Below the pieces are notes generated by a model. It was not told the origin of the DNA and searched no databases. It saw nothing but the letters and a program-made list of their open reading frames with translations. Shown here in pieces: positions 21,852 to 29,110 of a stretch of 36,555 bases of DNA. Every line of letters begins with the position of its first letter. Positions within the stretch are counted from its first letter, which is position 1. The DNA comes from Bacteroidales bacterium UBA5235 (GTDB lineage: Bacteria; Bacteroidota; Bacteroidia; Bacteroidales; VadinHA17), in the NCBI GenBank assembly GCA_002409145.1, contig DHUL01000062.1, positions 1 through 36,555 on the forward strand, given 5' to 3'. Both the position numbers and the translations under genes were made by a program.

Positions 21852-23396
21852 ATGGCAATCAGGACAATCACTCCACTACTAATGGCGATGACAATGCTGA
21901 TATCGGGGACGCTGCTGTCACAGCAATACCCGGGAAGCATTTTTGACGGGAGCTGTGACATCGGGAGCTGCCGGATCACAGGTTCGACTGAATTTCAATC
22001 GGAGAGTCAGGAATATCTTCTGACCGGGTCCGGAGACAATATCTGGTTCGGTTCTGACCAGTTCCATTTCGCATGGAAGAAGCTGAAGGGCGATTTCATC
22101 CTCAGCGCTGATGTCAGTTTCATCGGTGAAGGCAGCCATGAGCACAGGAAAGCCGGCTGGATGATCAGAAGCGGGCTCGATAGCGGTTCGCCCCATGTCA
22201 GCGCAGCAGTACACGGTGATGGTCTGGCCTCATTGCAGTACCGCACTGTTGAAGGGGGAGAGACGATGGAGAACAGATCCGGGGTGAATGCACCTGACGT
22301 AATACAGTTGGAAAGAAAAGGGGACCTGTTCATCTTCTCTGCTGCCGTCAGGGGGAGGCCTTTTGATACCGTGGCTGTCAGGCAGGCATTGATGACCGGC
22401 GAGGTATATGCCGGCCTGTTTGTCTGCTCGCACGATAACACCGTGGCTGAAAGAGCTGTTTTTTCCAATGTCCGGGTTACCAGACCGGTATGGCCCGGAC
22501 TTGTTCCTTACCGCGATTACCTTGGAAGCAACCTTGAAATCCTTGATATTGAGACCGGCCTTCGCAGGGTGGTTTTCCAGGCGCCTAACTCCATACAGGC
22601 GCCCAACTGGACACCTGACGGCAGGTACCTGATCTATAACAGTGACGGTTTGCTCTACCGGTTCGACCTGGAAACAGGCAGACCTGAAGTGATCAATTCA
22701 GAATTTGCCACCAGAAACAACAATGACCATGTGCTCTCTTTTGACGGAAAAATGCTGGGAATCAGCCATCATGCAGCAGAAGAGGACAACAAGTCAATAA
22801 TATACATCATGCCGGCAGAAGGGGGTACTCCGGAGCGGATCACAGCGCACGGTCCCTCCTACCTCCACGGCTGGTCGCCTGACGGCCGCTGGCTGACATA
22901 TACCGCAGAACGAAACGGCAACTTTGACATTTACAAAATCTCTGTAAAGAAAAAGAGCGAGGTCAGGCTCACCGATGCGCCCGGCCTGGATGATGGTTCT
23001 GAGTACTCTCCTGACGGGAAGTATATCTATTTCAATTCAGTCCGCACCGGAACGATGAAGCTCTGGAGGATGAAGCCTGACGGCTCTCAACAGGAACAGG
23101 TCACATTTGATGGATATAATGACTGGTTCCCTCACCTGTCACCGGACGGGAAACAGATTGTATTCCTTTCATTTATGCCTGAAGTAAGAGCAGATGATCA
23201 TCCATTTTATAAACATGTATATATCAGAAAAATAACAATTCCAGAACCGGGAACCGGCCGGCAGGATTTTGAATCCCAAACGCCGGAGGTAATTGCATAT
23301 CTTTACGGCGGGCAGGGCACAATCAACGTTCCGGGTTGGTCTCCTGACGGGAAAAGGGTAGCCTTCGTGAGCAACAGTGGTCCGATAACAGAATAG
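21852..23396 (+). CDS. exported TolB-like beta-propeller protein with sandwich domain
   Basis: The 514-residue protein has a signal peptide (cleavage likely near L-L-S-Q, residue 24). About 30-205 is a jelly-roll-like domain (D-G-S-C-D-I-G, then W-M-I-R-S-G-L and Y-A-G-L-F-V-C-S-H), resembling DUF1349/concanavalin-like domains. From about 250 on, five or more PD40 repeats appear (W-x-P-D-G-R-Y-L-I-Y, S-P-D-G-R-W-L-T-Y, S-P-D-G-K-Y-I-Y, S-P-D-G-K-Q-I-V-F, S-P-D-G-K-R-V-A-F), a TolB-type propeller. It may bind proteins or polysaccharide in the periplasm. It ends one base before the GNAT-deacetylase gene. Confidence 0.85.
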   Translation: MAIRTITPLLMAMTMLISGTLLSQQYPGSIFDGSCDIGSCRITGSTEFQSESQEYLLTGSGDNIWFGSDQFHFAWKKLKGDFILSADVSFIGEGSHEHRKAGWMIRSGLDSGSPHVSAAVHGDGLASLQYRTVEGGETMENRSGVNAPDVIQLERKGDLFIFSAAVRGRPFDTVAVRQALMTGEVYAGLFVCSHDNTVAERAVFSNVRVTRPVWPGLVPYRDYLGSNLEILDIETGLRRVVFQAPNSIQAPNWTPDGRYLIYNSDGLLYRFDLETGRPEVINSEFATRNNNDHVLSFDGKMLGISHHAAEEDNKSIIYIMPAEGGTPERITAHGPSYLHGWSPDGRWLTYTAERNGNFDIYKISVKKKSEVRLTDAPGLDDGSEYSPDGKYIYFNSVRTGTMKLWRMKPDGSQQEQVTFDGYNDWFPHLSPDGKQIVFLSFMPEVRADDHPFYKHVYIRKITIPEPGTGRQDFESQTPEVIAYLYGGQGTINVPGWSPDGKRVAFVSNSGPITE

Positions 23397-23397
23397 A

Positions 23398-25146
23398 ATG
23401 ATCAGGATACGAAAAATAACCAATCCATATCTTGAGGCCAATATCAGGAAGATAGAAGCTGTAAAGGATATACTGCGCAAACAGTTTCCGGCCGTGAGTG
23501 AGAGGAAAATTGGTGATCTTGATGCCCGGTTTGTCGATCCCCTGAAGCACAGATATCAGTCATCCCTGTTCATTGCCGAGGACATTCATGAGACAGTAAA
23601 GGCATTTGCCCTGCTGCTTTACATGCCTGACCTGCGTTTCTGTTACCTTGATTACCTTGCCACCTCTCCCGCGAGTGTATCCTCAGGGCTGGGGAGTGCG
23701 CTTTATGAGCGGATCAGGGAGGAAGCTGTTTCTCTTGACGCCATCGGTCTCTTTTTCGAGTGCCTTCCGGACGATCCGGCATTATGCCGTGATCCGCAGA
23801 CCCTGGAACAGAACAGGAGGAGGCTGGCTTTCTATGAGCGGTTCGGTGCCAGGCCGGTTGCCAACACACTCTATGAGACCCCGGTAAAACCTGAAGACGA
23901 TTGTCCCCCTTATCTGGTCTTTGACGGGCTTCGGCGGCGCGAAACAGTCTCGCGTGATGAATTGCGCGCTATAGTCAGGGCCATACTTGAGAGAAAATAC
24001 GGAGATTACTCCGGTGAGGAGTACAACAATACCGTTATCAACAGCATAACTGATGAGCCGGTGGTTATCAGACCTCCCCGTTACACCCGGAGGAAGATAA
24101 TACTGGAAAGCCCTGCCATCCTCCCTGAAAAGAAGAAAATTTGGCTGGCCGTCAACGACCGGCACTCAATCCATCACGTCAGGGAACGGGGCTATGTGGA
24201 ATCTCCCGTCAGGGTAAAGAGTATTCTCAGGGAACTGGATAAAAGCGGGCTGTTCAGGCCGGGCCGGGTGCACGAGTATCCTGACAGGCACATACTTGAT
24301 GTGCATGACAACAACTACTTCAATTATTTCAGGAAGGTAAGCCGGAGCATTCCCAAAGGGCAGTCGGTCTACCCCTATGTATTTCCCATAAGATATGCCA
24401 CCAGGGCGCCCAAGGATTTATCTGTCAGGGCAGGCTATTACTGTTTCGACACCTTTACACCGCTCAACCAGGATGCTTTCCTGGCAGCACGCTGGGGTGT
24501 CAACTGTGTTATGAGCGCCGCAGACGAGCTGCTGGCCGGGACACGGTATGCATATGTTCTCACCAGGCCTCCGGGGCACCATACCGAACGGTCTGTCTTC
24601 GGCGGGTTCTGCTACTTCAACAACTGTGCGATCGCGGCCCATTACCTTAGCCGCAGCGGAAGGGTTGCCATCCTCGACATCGATTATCATCACGGCAACG
24701 GGCAGCAGCAGATCTTCTACGGCAGAAGCGATGTGCTCACTCTTTCCATTCACGGGCATCCTTCCTTCGCATACCCCTATTTCTCGGGATTCGAGGAAGA
24801 GAAGGGTGAGGGTGATGGCCTTGGTTTCAATCATAATTTTCCCCTTCCGGAGAAAGTGATGCATGAACAGTATGTTAAGGTGCTGAGCCGGGCACTAAAC
24901 ATAATTAAAAAATTCAAGCCTGATTACCTGATAGTTGCGCTTGGTCTTGATCCCGCCAAGGGCGACCCGACCGGGACATGGAGTTTTACTCACAGCAACT
25001 TTGCGGCAAACGGGGAGATGATAGGCGGCCTGAAGCTGCCGACACTGGTGGTTCAGGAGGGAGGTTACCGGAATCAGTCACTCGGCATCAATGCCAGGTC
25101 TTTTTTCGCAGGTCTGCACAGGGCACATAACAGTAAAAACCATTGA
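23398..25146 (+). CDS. GNAT acetyltransferase fused to a histone-deacetylase-type amidohydrolase
   Basis: The 582-residue protein has two opposite activities in one chain. Residues 1 to about 180 form a GNAT-like domain: S-S-G-L-G-S-A-L at 95-102 fits the acetyl-CoA loop, and F-Y-E-R-F-G-A at 145-151 fits motif B. About 248-575 is an arginase/deacetylase fold like HDAC and acetylpolyamine amidohydrolases: P-P-G-H-H (His394, His395), D-I-D-Y-H-H-G-N-G (Asp429 and His431, metal ligands), G-L-D-P-A-K-G-D-P (Asp518, third ligand) and E-G-G-Y (Tyr557, the transition-state tyrosine). All catalytic residues are intact. A charged linker (180-245) joins the halves. No signal peptide. Substrates might be polyamines or protein lysines. 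Confidence 0.85.
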   Translation: MIRIRKITNPYLEANIRKIEAVKDILRKQFPAVSERKIGDLDARFVDPLKHRYQSSLFIAEDIHETVKAFALLLYMPDLRFCYLDYLATSPASVSSGLGSALYERIREEAVSLDAIGLFFECLPDDPALCRDPQTLEQNRRRLAFYERFGARPVANTLYETPVKPEDDCPPYLVFDGLRRRETVSRDELRAIVRAILERKYGDYSGEEYNNTVINSITDEPVVIRPPRYTRRKIILESPAILPEKKKIWLAVNDRHSIHHVRERGYVESPVRVKSILRELDKSGLFRPGRVHEYPDRHILDVHDNNYFNYFRKVSRSIPKGQSVYPYVFPIRYATRAPKDLSVRAGYYCFDTFTPLNQDAFLAARWGVNCVMSAADELLAGTRYAYVLTRPPGHHTERSVFGGFCYFNNCAIAAHYLSRSGRVAILDIDYHHGNGQQQIFYGRSDVLTLSIHGHPSFAYPYFSGFEEEKGEGDGLGFNHNFPLPEKVMHEQYVKVLSRALNIIKKFKPDYLIVALGLDPAKGDPTGTWSFTHSNFAANGEMIGGLKLPTLVVQEGGYRNQSLGINARSFFAGLHRAHNSKNH

Positions 25147-25147
25147 A

Positions 25148-26008
25148 ATGAAGAAATCTATATTGACAATGACCGGTATAAAACGTTACCTGCTGGTTGC
25201 GGCTATCCTGCTGGTAGCTGTGATACTGCTGGCGAACAAGCTCCTTGTATGGGGTGCTGCCTTCCTGGCTGCCGGGCTGATAATCCTTGGCATACAGCAG
25301 CTTATACAGCTGAATGTGAAGGTCTCAAAGTTCGAAGACAATATCTCAGGGCTGGAGGAAAAGAACCAGGACCTGGCGAAGATGAACGAGAAGCTGATTG
25401 AGGAGAATGCGTTCCTGAAGGAGCGGCATTTCCAGATAACCCAGATCAGGAGTATCCTCGAAATGAACCTCTTCGAGATAGACACACGGTTTAAGCGGAC
25501 AGTCAACAGGACGGAGAATCTGAATGACCGCGAGATCAGGCACATCGGCAGCCTGGGCGTTTCGCTCAAGGCGAAGTACGGTATTGATCTCAAGGAGCTC
25601 AGGTTCAAATATCTGCCTGAAAGTGATGAACTTGTTGTGGCCAATATAAATCCGCGGTTTCTATCATTCGGCAATCGCAAACTAGAGTGGGAGTTCTTCG
25701 AGACGCTGGAGTACAGGAGGCAGTTACCTCTCACGATGAAAAGGTGGATGACCAGTGATGACCTGGCAGAGAAGGCTGACAGGCTGAAGGAGGAGATCCG
25801 TCTTGAGACTGAGCATTCTCTGGAGAGCGGGCCCGAGGAGTTTGCATGGATCATGGAGCCTGTCAGGGAGAATGTTGAGAATACCATCAGGATCATGTTC
25901 AGGGGTCTCTGCAGCAATATCCGGATAGCAGAACTGGCTGACAACAGTTTCGTACCCCTGGAAGGGATCAGGCTTGAAAGGCTGGAAGAACAAAAGAAAC
26001 TCATATAG
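25148..26008 (+). CDS. membrane-anchored coiled-coil protein of unknown function
   Basis: From the ATG at 25148 the product has 286 residues; an upstream in-frame ATG at 25091 would lie inside the previous gene and is unlikely. Two hydrophobic segments (about 13-29 and 33-50) are followed by a charged heptad-rich stretch (about 56-95; L-E-E-K-N-Q-D-L-A-K-M-N-E-K-L-I-E-E), then a mixed domain to the end with no motif I recognise. It probably faces the cytoplasm as a membrane-tethered homo-oligomer. It begins one base after the preceding gene's stop (TGA-A-ATG), and five bases precede the 40-residue lipoprotein gene. Confidence 0.72.
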   Translation: MKKSILTMTGIKRYLLVAAILLVAVILLANKLLVWGAAFLAAGLIILGIQQLIQLNVKVSKFEDNISGLEEKNQDLAKMNEKLIEENAFLKERHFQITQIRSILEMNLFEIDTRFKRTVNRTENLNDREIRHIGSLGVSLKAKYGIDLKELRFKYLPESDELVVANINPRFLSFGNRKLEWEFFETLEYRRQLPLTMKRWMTSDDLAEKADRLKEEIRLETEHSLESGPEEFAWIMEPVRENVENTIRIMFRGLCSNIRIAELADNSFVPLEGIRLERLEEQKKLI

Positions 26009-26013
26009 TTTTA

Positions 26014-26136
26014 ATGAAAAGAATTTGTATTGCAGCCCTCATGGTGATTGCTGTCACCCCGGGATGTGGTTCTTCAAAAACAGTCATGATGACAGGACCG
26101 GATGGCAGGATACAGAATAAATTCTCGCTTCAATGA
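26014..26136 (+). CDS. 40-residue small lipoprotein
   Basis: A short gene of 41 codons including the stop starts at ATG 26014, five bases after the previous stop. It ends at TGA 26134-26136, overlapping the GH95 ATG at 26133 by four bases (ATGA). The peptide begins M-K-R-I-C-I-A-A-L-M-V-I-A-V and has a lipobox-like T-P-G-C with Cys18, then a short polar tail (G-S-S-K-T-V-M-M-T-G-P-D-G-R). The signal structure and the two operon-type junctions argue for a real gene. Its function is unknown; small lipoproteins can be subunits or chaperones of neighbouring envelope proteins. Confidence 0.6.
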   Translation: MKRICIAALMVIAVTPGCGSSKTVMMTGPDGRIQNKFSLQ

Positions 26137-28526
26137 AAAAACCTATTTTTCTTTCTCTTTTGTTGCTGATCCTGGTTTCAGGGTGCAAAACCGGTAACAG
26201 ATCATCACATGATTATCGGCTGTGGTATGACAGTCCTGCCGCGGAGTGGACCGAAGCCTTACCCATAGGCAACGGGCGCCTCGGAGGGATGCTGTACGGA
26301 GACCCCACAGTAGAGCGTCTGCAGGTTAATGAGGAGTCCTTATGGGGCGGAGTGAATGTGCCGAATAACAATCCCGGCGCACTTGCGAACCTGCCGGAGA
26401 TAAGGAAGATGATCCTTGACGGAAAGATTCCGGAAGCATACGAGCTATCTGAAAGGTATCTGGCCGGAATGCCCGGTAAAACATGGTCATACCAGACAGT
26501 GGGTGATATCTTCTTCCGGTTTGCAGACACCACAGCGGTGACCAACTACCGTCGTGAGCTTGACATGGAAACGGGCATGGCCAGTGTCAGTTTCAGGAGG
26601 AATGGTAAGAAGATTTTTTATGAAGTATATGTGCCTGCCGGCGAAGATCTGATGGTCATCAGCATGCGTTCGCAGGAAGAGGGCGGGCTTGACATGGATA
26701 TCATGATGACCCGGCCGAAGGATGCAGTAATGACAGTCACTGAAAACAGGATAGACATGGAGGGGCAGGTCATTGATCCCGGTGATCCTGAGAGAGGTCC
26801 GGGCGGTGAGCATATGAAGTTCTTTGCATCCCTGATTGTGATGAGCTGTGACGGTTACCTGAAGAAAGGGGAAAACAGCATCAACTATACCGGAGGGAAG
26901 GAAATGACCCTGTTCTTCAATGCGCATACAGACTATAATATTGATCTGTTGAACTTTGACAGAACCATTGATCCCAGGAAGGAATGTACTGATGCCATCA
27001 GCAAAGCCTCGTGGAAATCTTTTGTAAAGATTCGCAAGGACCATATCAGCGAGCACTCATCCTTGTTCAACAGGGTAAGCCTTGATCTCGGCGTGGGTTC
27101 TATCAGGGGTGAGCTTAAGGATGGCGGAGACCGGGGTCCTGACGATCTCCCTACAGATGAACGGCTCAGGAGGTTTCAGGCCGGCGGTGATGATCCGGGA
27201 CTTATCGCCACGTATTTCCAGTATGGACGCTACCTGCTGATGGGATCATCGCGACACCCGGCACAACTGCCTGCAAATCTGCAGGGTATCTGGAACAAGG
27301 ATATTTCCGCTCCCTGGAATTCGGACTATCACACAAACATAAACCTTCAGATGAACTACTGGCCGGCTGAAGTCTGCAACCTTACCGAAACAGCAGAGCC
27401 GCTGATACGGTTCATGGAGGAGCTGACCGGCCCGGGAAGTGTGACAGCGCATGAGACATACGGTGCAAAGGGGTGGACCTTACATCACACTACAGATGTC
27501 TTTGGCAAGACAGCGGTGCTTGACGGGGTTTACTGGGGGATGTTCCCCCTTGGCGGAGCATGGATGACACTGCCCCTTTGGGAGCACTATGAATTTACAA
27601 ATGATACTCTCTATCTGCGTGAACATGCTTATCCCGTGATGAAGGATGCCGCGGAGTTTATAAAGACCTTCCTGGTTCCTGACAGAGAGGGAAGGCTTGT
27701 AACTGTCCCCTCCTACTCTCCCGAGAACAGTTACATCGATCCCTTATCAGGAAAGGAGTTCAAGCTTACCTATGCTCCGTCGATGGACAACCAGATCATC
27801 CGTGAGGTTCTCGGCAACTGCCGGAAAGCTGCAGGCATACTTGAAACTGACCGGGAGTGGGCCGATTCGCTTCAGTTCATCCTTGAAAGGGTTCCAGCCG
27901 ACAGGGTGGCTTCAAACGGTACCATAACGGAGTGGATCGAGGAGTATGAGGAGGCGGAGCCCGGGCACAGGCACATGTCACACCTGTTTGCCCTGCATCC
28001 CGGAACACAGATAACCCCGGAGACACCAGAGCTGTATGCTGCCGCGCGCCGGACACTTGAACGGCGCCTTGAAAACGGCGGCGGGCATACCGGCTGGAGC
28101 AGGGCATGGATAATCAACTTCTATGCACGGTTGTTTGACGGCAACGAGGCATACAAACATCTCAGGCTGCTTCTTGAAAAATCAACACTGCCAAATCTAT
28201 TTGACAATCACCCGCCGTTCCAGATTGATGGCAACTTCGGAGGTACAGCAGGGATAGCCGAGATGCTTCTACAGAGCCACAACGGAGTGGTGCAGCTGTT
28301 GCCTGCCCTGCCGGCAGCATGGCCTGACGGGAGAGTATCAGGACTAAAGGCAAGGGGCAATTTCGAGGTTGGAATTGAGTGGCACGGCGGTGTCGCAGAA
28401 AAGATCACAGTGAAATCACTATCCGGTGCACCGCTGAACCTCACCTATAGGGGAAATATGAATTTCATGGAAACTGAAAAAGGGATTGTGTACAAATTTG
28501 ACAGTAACCTGAAATGGATAAAATAA
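26133..28526 (+). CDS. GH95 alpha-L-fucosidase (lipoprotein)
   Basis: The 797-residue protein has a lipobox L-V-S-G-C (Cys18) and family GH95 features: W-Y-D-S-P-A-A-E-W-T-E-A-L-P-I-G-N-G-R-L-G near the start (31-51), the T-N-I-N motif with Asn402 and Asn404, Glu531 in P-E-N and Asp699 in Q-I-D-G-N-F-G-G. These correspond to the asparagine pair, acid and aspartate of Bifidobacterium AfcA, so it is expected to be catalytically competent. GH95 enzymes invert on alpha-1,2-fucosides, with some acting on galactosides. It removes fucose from host glycans, plant xyloglucan or algal polymers. No SusCD pair is adjacent. Confidence 0.94.
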   Translation: MKKPIFLSLLLLILVSGCKTGNRSSHDYRLWYDSPAAEWTEALPIGNGRLGGMLYGDPTVERLQVNEESLWGGVNVPNNNPGALANLPEIRKMILDGKIPEAYELSERYLAGMPGKTWSYQTVGDIFFRFADTTAVTNYRRELDMETGMASVSFRRNGKKIFYEVYVPAGEDLMVISMRSQEEGGLDMDIMMTRPKDAVMTVTENRIDMEGQVIDPGDPERGPGGEHMKFFASLIVMSCDGYLKKGENSINYTGGKEMTLFFNAHTDYNIDLLNFDRTIDPRKECTDAISKASWKSFVKIRKDHISEHSSLFNRVSLDLGVGSIRGELKDGGDRGPDDLPTDERLRRFQAGGDDPGLIATYFQYGRYLLMGSSRHPAQLPANLQGIWNKDISAPWNSDYHTNINLQMNYWPAEVCNLTETAEPLIRFMEELTGPGSVTAHETYGAKGWTLHHTTDVFGKTAVLDGVYWGMFPLGGAWMTLPLWEHYEFTNDTLYLREHAYPVMKDAAEFIKTFLVPDREGRLVTVPSYSPENSYIDPLSGKEFKLTYAPSMDNQIIREVLGNCRKAAGILETDREWADSLQFILERVPADRVASNGTITEWIEEYEEAEPGHRHMSHLFALHPGTQITPETPELYAAARRTLERRLENGGGHTGWSRAWIINFYARLFDGNEAYKHLRLLLEKSTLPNLFDNHPPFQIDGNFGGTAGIAEMLLQSHNGVVQLLPALPAAWPDGRVSGLKARGNFEVGIEWHGGVAEKITVKSLSGAPLNLTYRGNMNFMETEKGIVYKFDSNLKWIK

Positions 28527-29062
28527 TCTTCTTTATTGCGCTGAGCCTGCCGGTTATCTTCTTTTCAAAGAAGAGCCTGTTCGAGCCATACAGCCACGGA
28601 TTCACAAGGTTTTTCAGCTGGGAGTGCATAATAGTGCTTTTCGTGTTCAGTTACACGAAGTGGTTTGAGGAGCCATTCTCACCAAAGCAGATTATATCCT
28701 GGATGTTGCTGATCATCTCAATCTGGTTCCTGATTGAGTCTGTGATGAGGTTAAGGCGTGCCAGGAAGCCGGGGGTAGTAAGGGTTGACGAGAAGCTGTT
28801 CAGGTTCGAGAAGACCACTGAGCTGGTCACATCAGGCATATACAGATACATCAGGCATCCGATGTATTCATCGCTGCTTTTCTTAAGCTGGGGGATATGG
28901 TTCAAGCATCCCCTTGTGCATACACTGCCGGTGGCGCTTCTTGCATCATGGTTTCTGTGGCTGACCGCCCGCCGTGATGAGCGTGAATGCCGTGTCTTCT
29001 TCGGAGAGAAATACACTGAATACATGAAAGGGACGAAGATGCTCATCCCTTTCATCCTGTGA
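28514..29062 (+). CDS. PEMT/ICMT-type integral membrane methyltransferase
   Basis: The 182-residue protein has membrane segments at about 4-18, 35-48, 60-78, 115-130 and 135-151, and the superfamily core L-V-T-S-G-I-Y-R-Y-I-R-H-P-M-Y at 104-118 followed by R-D-E-R-E-C-R-x-F-F-G-x-x-Y-x-x-Y at 154-170. The R-H-P-M-Y form is close to the isoprenylcysteine-type/NnrU-like bacterial members. Substrate unknown. Its start overlaps the GH95 gene by 13 bases, so it is translated in the same run although a functional tie to fucose is not obvious. It ends 48 bases before a convergent gene. Confidence 0.85.
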   Translation: MDKIIFFIALSLPVIFFSKKSLFEPYSHGFTRFFSWECIIVLFVFSYTKWFEEPFSPKQIISWMLLIISIWFLIESVMRLRRARKPGVVRVDEKLFRFEKTTELVTSGIYRYIRHPMYSSLLFLSWGIWFKHPLVHTLPVALLASWFLWLTARRDERECRVFFGEKYTEYMKGTKMLIPFIL

Positions 29063-29110
29063 AACCTCAGAATATCTTGCAGGGCACCGGTTTCTTCCGG
29101 CACATCCCAA

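Noticed and set aside
25186..26004. 272-residue ORF on the minus strand opposite the coiled-coil gene
   Set aside because: It is serine/arginine-rich low-complexity sequence and lies wholly opposite a gene with better coding signs and operon spacing.
29063..29110. Terminator hairpin between the convergent methyltransferase and S9 peptidase genes
   Set aside because: Only a four-pair CCGG stem is possible around a six-base loop and no T-tract is present.
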